Assembly: GCA_023437305.1 (NCBI GenBank)
Contig: JAEZGN010000022.1
Coordinates: 1 to 64,000 of the forward strand
Direction of reading: 5' to 3'
DNA length: 64,000 bases
Source: Bacteroidota bacterium
GTDB lineage: Bacteria > Bacteroidota > Bacteroidia > Bacteroidales > Dysgonomonadaceae
Shown here piece after piece: positions 41,993 to 51,082 of the stretch (its first letter is position 1; each line of letters begins with the position of its first letter). The notes under the pieces were generated by a model that ran no database searches, had not been told where the DNA came from, and saw only the letters and a list, made by a program, of their open reading frames with translations. The position numbers were made by a program, and so were the translations under genes.

Positions 41993-44359
41993 TTATTTGT
42001 TTAACGTAATTTTAATTTTATTCCCCTTATTCAATGTCAGGTATAATCTATTACCTTCTATTTTATAGTTCTTTGTTCCTGCAATCAAAGGCTTTCCGCT
42101 AGGTAGTTTAATCACAAACTGATTGTTTGCAGTTGCTGTGATATGTATATTTTGGATCTTGTTATCTTTCCATTTAAAGGAAATTTCTGCACCCCCTCTC
42201 ACTTTCATGCCTCTCACTTCTCCGTTCTTCCACCCGTCGGGTATAGCAGGCAGTAGTTCTATAAAACCTTCGTGGCTTTGTAGAAGCATTTCCCCTATTC
42301 CGGCTGATCCGCCAAAGTTGCCATCTATTTGCATAGGAGGGTGTGCACTGAACAAATTTGGATAGGTGCCCCAGTTATTTTCAGCCGGTTTCAACAGGTC
42401 TCCAATCAGTTTGTAAGCCTTATTCCCATCTTTGAGCCGTGCCCAGAAATTAATTTTCCACGCCATAGACCATCCTGTAGACTGATCTCCTCGTCTTGTC
42501 AGGGTGACTTTAGCGGCTTCCATCAGTTCGGGAGTCTTTTCATACGTAAGCTCATTTCCCGGATGTAGTCCATACAGTTGTGAGACATGGCGATGGTGGA
42601 TTTCACTCTCTTCATAATCTTCGAGCCATTCCATTACCTGTCCGTATTTTCCGATTGAAGTAGGAGCTAGTCGTTCTTTCTTCGCTGAAATATCTTTGAT
42701 CCATTCATTATCTACCTCTAATATTTTTGCAGCATTCGTCACGTTTGTAAATAATTCACGTATAATCTGATTATCCATTGCGGAACCGGCACAGATACTT
42801 ACCACGTCTCCCGATGGTGTTATGTAAGCGTTCTCAGGTGAAGTAGTCGGAGCAGTAACTAAATATCCGTTGTTAGGATCTTCGATGAGCATGTCCTCAA
42901 AGAATAAAGCCGCACCTTTCATTGTCGGATATACCGATTTTAGATAATCTTTGTCCTGAGTGTACAAGTAGTGTTCCCAGAGATGCTGGCACATCCATGC
43001 GCCGGCTGTGTTGGTTGCTCCCCATGAAGGGTGTTCTCCGGGAGAAGTGAACCCCCATACATTACTCAAAATATGAACTACCCACCCACGGCTGTTATAA
43101 TATATTTTTGCTGTTTTTTCTCCCGGCTCTACCAGTGATTTCACAAACTCGATAGTCGGTTTGTGGAGCTCAGAAAGATTAAACATTTCAGCTCCCCAAA
43201 GATTCATCTGTAGATTGATATTCAAATGATAATCAGCATTCCAAGGGGTGTTTATTTGTGGAGCCCACAACCCTTGCAGGTTAGGAGGGAGGCTTCCCTC
43301 TCGCGTAGACGATATCAATAGATAACGACCATACTGCATATATAAGGCAGCCAGATCATAATCCGTTTTGTCTGTTGCAAATGCATCCAGTCGCTTATCT
43401 ATTGCTAGTGAGGAATTCTTATTTTTTTCTAAAGTCAGGTCTACACGATTAAAGAGAGCCTGATATTTTGCAAGATGTTTCTTTTTTAGTTTCTCGTAAT
43501 TGACTCCGGCATTGTTCAATAGGTCAGAAGCTGCTTTTTCATGATTCGTGCCGTTGTAGTTGGTCGCTAATGAGACATAGAGGGTAACTTCATTTGCATT
43601 CTTTATGTCAATTTCTTTGTCTGTCGCAGATAATTTCCCTCCTTGGTTTATCACCTTCACCATTCCCAGATATTTCATCCCCGAATAGTTTTCTCCTGCT
43701 TCCAATTGTCCAAAAACATAAAGCGTATTACCGCTGGCATAAGTTTTAAAATTCTCATCACGTTGCAATGATATTTTTAGGCTTAAAGCTTCCGGCTTAC
43801 TTGCCGTATATTTTACTAATCCGATGTCGTCCGAGAAAGACGTAAAGTATTCTCGTTTGTATTCTACATCATTTTTCGTGAAAGAAACAGTAGATAGTGC
43901 ATTATTCATGTCCAGCACCCTTTTATACTGTGTCGCTTCAGATTTGTTAGGGTATGCAAAGTCTACATACAGATTGGCAAAAATCTGAAATTTACCATAT
44001 TCCAAACCCGCACTTCCTTTGCCTTTGCAGGTGAAAGTTTTGTACATTAATTCCTGAGCCTCTTTATTCTTTTTCTCAAATAAGAGTCTTCTTATTTCAC
44101 CCAGATATTTATAAGCTTCGGGATTATCAGCATCTTGTTTGTTGCCCGACCATAGAGAAATTTCATTTAATACGACTCGTTCCCTTTCTATTCCACCCCA
44201 AGGCATCATCCCTATTCTGCCATTTCCTAGTGGGATCGATTCTTCCCAAATGGATGCCGGCTTATCGAAATAGTATTGCCATTCGTTTTGTTTATTTTGA
44301 GCAAAAAGTCCACTCCATGAAAAAATAAATAATAATAAAAATAGTTTGTAGAACTTCAT
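41993..44359 (-). CDS. GH95 alpha-L-fucosidase-type enzyme
   Basis: A 788-residue exported enzyme of family GH95, which contains alpha-1,2-L-fucosidases and some alpha-L-galactosidases. The signal peptide ends SGLFAQ (~21). The N-terminal beta-domain begins YYFDKPASIWEESIPLGNGR. The helical barrel carries NADYHLNINLQMNLWGAEMF with the catalytic-site Asn residues, and the C-terminal part has QIDGNFGGSAGIGEMLLQSH. It should remove the terminal fucose of fucosylated xyloglucan-type glycans. It stands between two GH3 genes in the same run. Confidence 0.9.
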   Translation of the reverse strand: MKFYKLFLLLFIFSWSGLFAQNKQNEWQYYFDKPASIWEESIPLGNGRIGMMPWGGIERERVVLNEISLWSGNKQDADNPEAYKYLGEIRRLLFEKKNKEAQELMYKTFTCKGKGSAGLEYGKFQIFANLYVDFAYPNKSEATQYKRVLDMNNALSTVSFTKNDVEYKREYFTSFSDDIGLVKYTASKPEALSLKISLQRDENFKTYASGNTLYVFGQLEAGENYSGMKYLGMVKVINQGGKLSATDKEIDIKNANEVTLYVSLATNYNGTNHEKAASDLLNNAGVNYEKLKKKHLAKYQALFNRVDLTLEKNKNSSLAIDKRLDAFATDKTDYDLAALYMQYGRYLLISSTREGSLPPNLQGLWAPQINTPWNADYHLNINLQMNLWGAEMFNLSELHKPTIEFVKSLVEPGEKTAKIYYNSRGWVVHILSNVWGFTSPGEHPSWGATNTAGAWMCQHLWEHYLYTQDKDYLKSVYPTMKGAALFFEDMLIEDPNNGYLVTAPTTSPENAYITPSGDVVSICAGSAMDNQIIRELFTNVTNAAKILEVDNEWIKDISAKKERLAPTSIGKYGQVMEWLEDYEESEIHHRHVSQLYGLHPGNELTYEKTPELMEAAKVTLTRRGDQSTGWSMAWKINFWARLKDGNKAYKLIGDLLKPAENNWGTYPNLFSAHPPMQIDGNFGGSAGIGEMLLQSHEGFIELLPAIPDGWKNGEVRGMKVRGGAEISFKWKDNKIQNIHITATANNQFVIKLPSGKPLIAGTKNYKIEGNRLYLTLNKGNKIKITLNK

Positions 44360-44482
44360 TTTTCACTTGTTTATCCTATAATGTACACCTTGTATTTGTC
44401 CTTTTTCCAGCTGATAATTATTACCCGATTTTGTAAGAATAATATCTGTTAGTTATTCGTATTATCATAAGTCTTAGATTGG

Positions 44483-46666
44483 TTATTTTAGTTGTATTCC
44501 TTTTGTCAGCCTGATATCTTCCGAAGATGATCCTATCAAGAGATTCACTGTTCCGGGTTCTATTACAAACGAGTCTTTATCGTTGTCCCAATAAGCAAGA
44601 TCATCTGCACTTAGGGTGAATTCAAAAGTCTTACTTTCTCCTTTTTTGATACTAATACGATCGAAGCCTTTTAATTGCTTGATTGGGCGTACAACTTTTG
44701 ACTGAGGAAACGATACATATAACTGAGCTACTTCTTCTCCATCCATATCCCCGATGTTTTTTACATTAACAGATACTTTCAAGTCCTTTCCTTTAGAAAG
44801 AGTAGAAGAAGATAAAGCGATATCGGAGTAGGTGAAATTTGTGTAGCTAAGACCATATCCGAAAGGATATAGTGGCTTTTCTTTTGCATACATGTATGTG
44901 CGACCATTTCGTATATCATAATCCATCATTGGAGGCAGGTCGGCAATGGATTTTACCCAAGTCTGATTTGTTCTGCCTGCCGGATTATAATCGCCGAAGA
45001 TTACATCAGCCAGACCGTTTCCGAGTTCCTGACTGTTGTTTGTAATATGCAGTATCGCCGGTATATTTTCTTGCGACCAGTTTATAGCAAAAGGGAAACT
45101 GCTTACCAGTACCATTACGGTATTCGCATTTGCTTTATGTACAATCTTTACTAAGTCTTCCTGTTCGAGTGATAAAGCTTTGCGATCAACAGCCTCACGT
45201 CCATCACTCGGCACTGGTGAATATTTCCATTTAGGGTCGGTGCCATATACATGATTCCCAACGCATACTATCGCTATATCTGCTTTCTGTGCGGCAAGAT
45301 AGGCTTTGTCGATTTCATTCGAAGGCTCGTATATAACTTCGACATTGTTCCCGACTGCATTTTTTATACCTTGTAGTATGGAAACTGTATAGGGCGGAGT
45401 ACCGCTATACCAGTCTAGTAATACTTCGTTGGCTCGTGTGCCAATAACAGCAATCTTCTTGATGTTGTTCTTCTTTAAAGGCAATAGTTTTTTCTCGTTT
45501 TTTAGTAGCACGACAGATTTTGCCGTAACTAGACGTACAAAATCTTGTATCTCTTTATTTCTCCATACCGAAACTGTATCGGTAACTCCTATATGAGCAT
45601 AAGGTAGTTTTGTCTGATCTCCATCTAGTAGGCCTAGCTTCAATGCGATATAGAAATTTCCCCGTATAGCCTTGTCTATATCTGCTTCTGTTAGCATCCC
45701 TTTCTCTAAAGCTTGGTATATATATGGACGGAAATTATCAAGAAATTGTCCTACACCGGCTTTTACGATGGCGGCACTGCCTTCTGTGTGAGTTGGGAAT
45801 GTCTTATGTGCTTTTATCAACAGATCGAGAGCTCCTCCGTCGGTACAGATTATTCCTTTAAAGTTCCAATCTTTACGGATATCTTTCAAAATAGGGTGGA
45901 TCGTCATAGGTATTCCATTCCAACTATTATAAGCTGCCATGAAAGCCTGAGAGCCACCCTTTTCTATGCCCTTGCGAAAGGGGTATGAATAATATTCGTG
46001 AAACAATCGATTGTCAAAATTGGAGGATGTAGAATCTCTCCCGTCTTCATTACTGTTTGCAAGAAAATGTTTCATTAAAGATGCCGATTTCCAGTATCGG
46101 GGATTATCTCCTTGTAGTCCTTTTATAAAGGCTACCGCCATCTCCGATACCAGAAAAGGGTCTTCTCCAAAACTCTCCTCGGTGCGTCCCCAACGTGGGT
46201 CCCGGGCTAAATCAGCATTGGGGGCACGCATTACCAAACCTCCTTTTGTATATCTTTCGTTTTGTGTATAATATCTTATTTCTGTGGCTTCTATGTCAGC
46301 TACTTTTTTTATCAGTTCTGTATCCCATGTTTCACCTAGCCCATAGGCCTGAGGGAACGTAGTTGTAGGATATACATCGGGTACGCGCTGATAATTTACC
46401 ATTTTGAAACCACCCCAGTTACCCGGGCCTCCCAGTGCCATTCCGTGTAATCCTTCAGAATGTCCTGTGTTTCGAATTCCTAAGCGTGGAACACCTAAGT
46501 TTGTGGATAGTGCATTTATTTTCTCGTCAATTGTCATTATAGACAGAAGATTGTCGAGGCGTTTTTCGTCGCTTAAGTTTGTGTTTTGGAACGGATAGAC
46601 ATATTGTGCAAATACTCCAGTATTCGCAAACAAAATAGATAACAGAATAAATAATAGTTTTTTCAT
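44483..46666 (-). CDS. GH3 beta-glucosidase/beta-xylosidase-type enzyme
   Basis: A 727-residue exported GH3 enzyme. I used the ATG giving MKKLLFILLSILFANTGVFA, a clean signal peptide, rather than nine codons upstream. Nucleophile D276 lies in GIICTDGGALDLL; the substrate loop segments EGLHGMALGGPGNWGG and RAPNADLARDPRWGRTEE are of the xylosidase-like GH3 subgroup. A fibronectin III-like tail is present. The different active-site loops suggest a division of labour with the other GH3 (beta-xylosidase versus beta-glucosidase, unresolved). It is the first gene of the run, with a -7 box 25 bp upstream. Confidence 0.88.
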   Translation of the reverse strand: MKKLLFILLSILFANTGVFAQYVYPFQNTNLSDEKRLDNLLSIMTIDEKINALSTNLGVPRLGIRNTGHSEGLHGMALGGPGNWGGFKMVNYQRVPDVYPTTTFPQAYGLGETWDTELIKKVADIEATEIRYYTQNERYTKGGLVMRAPNADLARDPRWGRTEESFGEDPFLVSEMAVAFIKGLQGDNPRYWKSASLMKHFLANSNEDGRDSTSSNFDNRLFHEYYSYPFRKGIEKGGSQAFMAAYNSWNGIPMTIHPILKDIRKDWNFKGIICTDGGALDLLIKAHKTFPTHTEGSAAIVKAGVGQFLDNFRPYIYQALEKGMLTEADIDKAIRGNFYIALKLGLLDGDQTKLPYAHIGVTDTVSVWRNKEIQDFVRLVTAKSVVLLKNEKKLLPLKKNNIKKIAVIGTRANEVLLDWYSGTPPYTVSILQGIKNAVGNNVEVIYEPSNEIDKAYLAAQKADIAIVCVGNHVYGTDPKWKYSPVPSDGREAVDRKALSLEQEDLVKIVHKANANTVMVLVSSFPFAINWSQENIPAILHITNNSQELGNGLADVIFGDYNPAGRTNQTWVKSIADLPPMMDYDIRNGRTYMYAKEKPLYPFGYGLSYTNFTYSDIALSSSTLSKGKDLKVSVNVKNIGDMDGEEVAQLYVSFPQSKVVRPIKQLKGFDRISIKKGESKTFEFTLSADDLAYWDNDKDSFVIEPGTVNLLIGSSSEDIRLTKGIQLK

Positions 46667-46690
46667 GGAATAGATTTTAACCGTACAATA

Positions 46691-46698
46691 CAAAAATA
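46691..46698 (-). promoter_or_regulatory. -7 box of the GH3-GH95-GH3-GH43 run
   Basis: The minus-strand TATTTTTG matches TAnnTTTG. The surrounding 13 bp AATATTTTTGTAT are identical to the GH31 promoter at 51046-51058, on the other side of the HTCS gene. Confidence 0.55.
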
Positions 46699-46761
46699 TT
46701 ACATCTTTAGCATTTAATCTATTCCGTATGTTTCATAAAGGGGGGTAATATGTTTACTGGA

Positions 46762-49700
46762 TCATTTCGATACGTTTTTTTTATACTCATTGGGGGTTAC
46801 ACCAAATTCCTCTTTAAAATACTTGCGGAAATATTTGGGATCATTAAATCCTACCTGAAAGGCAATTTCATTGACAAACATCTGGCTTTTTTCCAATAAA
46901 TCAGCTGCTCTCTTTAAACGAATAAAGCGGATAAACTCAGAAGGGGTCTTGTCTGTCAGAGCCAATATTTTTTTGTAAAAATAGACCCGGCTCATACCCA
47001 TCTCTTTGCAAAGGTCTTCTACAAGAAACTCAGGATTTCCAATGTTTTCTTCCACAATAGAGATTGTTTTTTGTACAAACTTTTCGTCCATAGATGTTAT
47101 CTCTATTTCGCTCAGGGAGATATCTATTTTCTTTTTGAAGTTGCTATGTATCTTTTTTTGCCTCTCGATGATCTTGGCTATTTTTAGTTTCAGCATGTCA
47201 ATGTTGAAAGGCTTGGAGATATAATCGTCTGCTCCTGCCTCAATACCCGAATATTTGCTCTCCTCCGAAGATTTGGCCGTAAGTAGTATGATCGGAATAT
47301 GTGAAGTTCGTATGTCTCCTTTTACATGCCTGCAAAATTCATAGCCATCCATCTTTGGCATCATAACATCGCATAATATAATATCCGGTAATTGATCGAG
47401 TACAATGCTGTATCCTTCTTCTCCATCGTTTGCTATAACGGTGCGATAATCGTCTATAAACAAGCTGGTAATGAATTCGCAGAAGTCTTCGTTGTCGTCC
47501 ACTATTAGCAGAAGTGGAAGATGTGCCCGTTGCGCCAACTTTAAATCGAGCTCGGCACCTTCTTTTATTTCGCTAATAGAAATATCCCCCGAATGTATAA
47601 TGTCTTGGTTGCTTAGTTCCTTATATGTGGAATTTTGTATAGGCAGTAATATTGTGAAAGTAGAACCCTTTCCCTCCGTACTTTCCACTTGTATTTCGCC
47701 TCCATGCAGTTTTACATATTCACTGGCCAGATGTAGCCCTACTCCGGTTCCCGATTGATTGTTCTTTTCTACTTTTTCTATTCTGAAGAAGCGTTCAAAT
47801 ATTTTCTCGAGGTATTCTTTCTCTATGCCAACGCCCGTATCAGAGACTTTCAGGCATAACTGTTTGGTTGGTGTATCTGTTTGCAGTAGTTCAGAAATGC
47901 CAATGCTGACATCTATCTGCCCGTCTTCTGTATATTTGAATGCATTGGAAATCAGATTGGATATGATTTTATGCATCTTTTCTTTATCAAATTCCATCTG
48001 GAGTTCTTGCAGGTACGTAGTGAATGTAAGTTTTATTGATTTCTCTCCTGCCAATGCCGAGAACGACTGACATATTTCTTTTGTAAACTCTATAATATTC
48101 CCTCGTGAAATATTCAGAGTCATCTTGTTTTGGTCAAACTTCCTGAAGTCAAGTATTTCGTTCACCATGTTCAACAAATTTTTTGCATTCTTGTGCATGA
48201 TGTTCATCGTAGCTTTTTGCTCCTCCGATACTGACGATTTCATGAGTTTCTCCAAAGGTGTAAGAATAAGTGTAAGCGGAGTCTTGAATTCATGGCTTAT
48301 ATTGGTAAAGAACTTGAATTTCAATTCGTCTACTTCATGTATTTTCTGAGCTTCCAGTATTTTTTGAGCCTGTTCGTATTCTTCTTTTTGTTTATTCAAC
48401 TTATATTTTATGAAAAACCTTAAAATATTGATGATAATGAGTATGTATATAATCGTTGCCCACCATGATAGCCAAAATGGGGGTTTTACTACGATTGTCA
48501 AAACAATAGGCTCACTGCTCCATACATTATCGTCATTGCTGGCGTAAACAATAAGTTTGTATGTGCCGGCATTAAGGTTGGAATATGATGCCGAGCCGAT
48601 TCCGGTGCTTGATTCAGTCCATTTGTTATCGAGCCCCTCCAGCATGTATTTATAACGGTTCTTCTCGGGATGGATGTAATTTAGGGATGAAAATTGTATC
48701 GTAAAATTGGTTTCACCGTAGTGTAAAACAATCTCATCGAGGTCTGTTATTGATTTCTCGAGAATAACACGTCCATTGTATTTTGTATTCGGCTTAATCA
48801 CCTGATTGGTAATCAGAAGATCTGTAAAACGCGGTTTAGGTACATTTTTATTAAATACTATTTTTCTTGGATCGAAAGATGTGTATCCTTTAGTGCTGCC
48901 TATGTAGATAATTCCGTCTTTGTCTTTAAATATAGCATTTGTATTAAATACCGATCCCGGCAGGCCGTCGTTAACATCGAAAGATGCGATTGTATACGTC
49001 AGTTTCTGATTGTCATACTTACAGTAGAAACATACCAGTCCGTTTCGGGTTCCTGCCCATATATTGCCATCATTGTCTTCTATAAGCGATACAACTTCAT
49101 CACTAGGGAGCCCTTCATTACTTGTTATATATTCAAATTGTTGTTTCGTAGGATAATATACATTGATCCCTTTGTCTGTAGCAATCCATAAAAGACCTCT
49201 TGAATCTACAATCTGATTGTTGATAACAATGCTGGTGAGGGAATCGAGGAATGTATTGTTTGGAAAGTATTTTCTTACCTCTTTTTTATTTTCGTCCAAT
49301 ACACATATTCCCCTGTCGGTACTTAAGAATATGTTTTTCTGAGGATCTACAAACATAGATACAATATAATTGGATAAAAGATCTTTACTGTTACTCAGAT
49401 TATGGTGAGTAAAGGTATCCCTTGCTGGATTTAATTGATCTATGCCTCCTCCTAGAGTGGCTATCCATAGATTCTGATCGCTATCCTCGGTGAGGCTATA
49501 CACACTTTTGCTCGATAGGGAATTTGAGTTTGTCTCATTTAACTGGAATTTCTTGAAACTTTTACCGTCAAAAGCATTCAGCCCTCCCATGAAAGTTCCA
49601 ATCCAAAGTGTTTGTGTATGATCTTCGTATATTGATGTGATAATATCAGATGAGATGCTTCCCGCATCGTTAGGGTTGTTTCTAAAACGTTCTACTTTCT

Positions 49701-50883
49701 CCGTGCTTTGATGGTATTTGATAAGGCCGGTTCCGTTTGTCCCTATCCACAGATTATCACTCTTGTCTTTGTATAAACTATTGCAGTCGAATATCTCTGC
49801 ATTTTTGTTGAACATATAAAAGAGGAGGGATTTCCTGAATTTGAAAAGGTTTGGATGATAATAAGATACACCACTTTTGTATGTGCCTACCCATACCGTT
49901 CCGTTTGGCTCACTATAGAAACTGATGATAGAATTCTGACTGATAGAGTTGTGATTGTATATATCATTTTTAAGAACCGTTATCTGTTGATTTTTTTTGT
50001 CCAGAATGCTTATTCCACCATGATCCGTTCCTATCCATATCCGTCCGTTAATATCCTGTCCTACACATCTGACAAAGCTACTCGATAATGCTACTTTACT
50101 GTTGGTGTCGAGTAGAGTCCATTGTCCTTTTTTTGTATTTAGATATACCACGCCTTTATCCGCTATACTTGGATAAACCCATATATCGTTATCTGAATCT
50201 ATAAATAAAGATTTCTGTATTGTAGAATTCTGGTTGTTGTCTTTAAAGAACGTATTTCGCATGTCGACCTTGTTAGTCTGCATATTTACACGTTCCAGAA
50301 GCCCGTCGTTGTGAAGAACCCAAATGTAGCTATCCTTTATTTTTATATCGGAGATATCAGACAGAGCCAAATCATTTGTGTTCTTCGATTGCTTGTAGAT
50401 TGTTATTTTGTTAGTAGTTGCATCGTATTTGTGAATGCCTTTTCCCGGATATGAAATGTATAAATCTTTCTTCTTGTCAATTTCTATAATAGCTGGTGCG
50501 GGTGGTAACCCTATATCGTTTAGCAGTGAATCTATGTTGTTTATAAAAGATTCCGATTTCCAGTCATATAGCATATAAACCCCTGCAATGGACTGTAACC
50601 ATAAGTTACCGTTTATATCTTCTTGTATTCCTGTAAAACGGTCGTAGAATGGATTTTTACTGTCATTCTTTATATTCTTATATGTTTTAAAGTTTATCCC
50701 GTCGTACCTGTTGAGCCCCATATTTGTTCCAAACCACATAAAACCACGGCTGTCTTTCAAGATTGCTTCCACCTGATTGTTTGATAAGCCGTTTGTATTA
50801 TTCAAATGAGAGAATTCAAATTGCTGGGCTTTTATGATAAAAGAGAATAAGAGGAATAGAAGGGTGTATAATGGTTTTTTCAT
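46762..50883 (-). CDS. Hybrid two-component system regulator (HTCS)
   Basis: A 1373-residue inner-membrane sensor-regulator that joins histidine kinase, receiver and DNA-binding domain in one chain. I took the ATG giving MKKPLYTLLFLLFSFIIKAQ, a signal peptide. Two-bladed propeller repeats of the reg_prop type (GLSNNQVEAILKDSRGFMWF and others) and a Y_Y_Y domain form the periplasmic sensor. One membrane helix follows (WWATIIYILIIINILRF). The phospho-acceptor His is residue 864 in ISHEFKTPL; the receiver Asp is D1172 in LCDVMMPKMDG; the C-terminus is AraC-type HTH. It should sense a glycan fragment and activate the flanking GH genes. Confidence 0.95.
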   Translation of the reverse strand: MKKPLYTLLFLLFSFIIKAQQFEFSHLNNTNGLSNNQVEAILKDSRGFMWFGTNMGLNRYDGINFKTYKNIKNDSKNPFYDRFTGIQEDINGNLWLQSIAGVYMLYDWKSESFINNIDSLLNDIGLPPAPAIIEIDKKKDLYISYPGKGIHKYDATTNKITIYKQSKNTNDLALSDISDIKIKDSYIWVLHNDGLLERVNMQTNKVDMRNTFFKDNNQNSTIQKSLFIDSDNDIWVYPSIADKGVVYLNTKKGQWTLLDTNSKVALSSSFVRCVGQDINGRIWIGTDHGGISILDKKNQQITVLKNDIYNHNSISQNSIISFYSEPNGTVWVGTYKSGVSYYHPNLFKFRKSLLFYMFNKNAEIFDCNSLYKDKSDNLWIGTNGTGLIKYHQSTEKVERFRNNPNDAGSISSDIITSIYEDHTQTLWIGTFMGGLNAFDGKSFKKFQLNETNSNSLSSKSVYSLTEDSDQNLWIATLGGGIDQLNPARDTFTHHNLSNSKDLLSNYIVSMFVDPQKNIFLSTDRGICVLDENKKEVRKYFPNNTFLDSLTSIVINNQIVDSRGLLWIATDKGINVYYPTKQQFEYITSNEGLPSDEVVSLIEDNDGNIWAGTRNGLVCFYCKYDNQKLTYTIASFDVNDGLPGSVFNTNAIFKDKDGIIYIGSTKGYTSFDPRKIVFNKNVPKPRFTDLLITNQVIKPNTKYNGRVILEKSITDLDEIVLHYGETNFTIQFSSLNYIHPEKNRYKYMLEGLDNKWTESSTGIGSASYSNLNAGTYKLIVYASNDDNVWSSEPIVLTIVVKPPFWLSWWATIIYILIIINILRFFIKYKLNKQKEEYEQAQKILEAQKIHEVDELKFKFFTNISHEFKTPLTLILTPLEKLMKSSVSEEQKATMNIMHKNAKNLLNMVNEILDFRKFDQNKMTLNISRGNIIEFTKEICQSFSALAGEKSIKLTFTTYLQELQMEFDKEKMHKIISNLISNAFKYTEDGQIDVSIGISELLQTDTPTKQLCLKVSDTGVGIEKEYLEKIFERFFRIEKVEKNNQSGTGVGLHLASEYVKLHGGEIQVESTEGKGSTFTILLPIQNSTYKELSNQDIIHSGDISISEIKEGAELDLKLAQRAHLPLLLIVDDNEDFCEFITSLFIDDYRTVIANDGEEGYSIVLDQLPDIILCDVMMPKMDGYEFCRHVKGDIRTSHIPIILLTAKSSEESKYSGIEAGADDYISKPFNIDMLKLKIAKIIERQKKIHSNFKKKIDISLSEIEITSMDEKFVQKTISIVEENIGNPEFLVEDLCKEMGMSRVYFYKKILALTDKTPSEFIRFIRLKRAADLLEKSQMFVNEIAFQVGFNDPKYFRKYFKEEFGVTPNEYKKNVSK

Positions 50884-50968
50884 TGCTAGGTATTCAGGTT
50901 CGATGGATACAAATTTATATAAATAAAGCGATTCTTGAAGTCTTGTTAGCATTTTAATCCCTAAATGG

Positions 50969-51021
50969 AAACATTTAAACCCCTGTAGAAAATCTTTAAC
51001 GGTTGCATTAAAAACATTTAA
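50969..51021. promoter_or_regulatory. Direct repeats in the HTCS-GH31 divergent promoter
   Basis: AAACATTTAA occurs at 50969-50978 and again at 51012-51021, 43 bp apart, upstream of the GH31 -7 box. Candidate HTCS binding sites. Confidence 0.4.
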
Positions 51022-51046
51022 GAAAGCCTCTCTGTATATTTAGGAA

Positions 51047-51054
51047 TATTTTTG
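51047..51054 (+). promoter_or_regulatory. -7 box of the GH31-GH2 operon
   Basis: TATTTTTG, 28 bp before the GH31 ATG, in a 13-bp context shared with the GH3 promoter at 46689-46701. Confidence 0.55.
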
Positions 51055-51082
51055 TATCAATGAAACTTAAACCATAATAACC

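Noticed and set aside
50884..50952. 23-codon N-terminal extension of the HTCS
   Set aside because: It puts a hydrophilic stub before the signal peptide; the ATG at 50883 gives a typical start.
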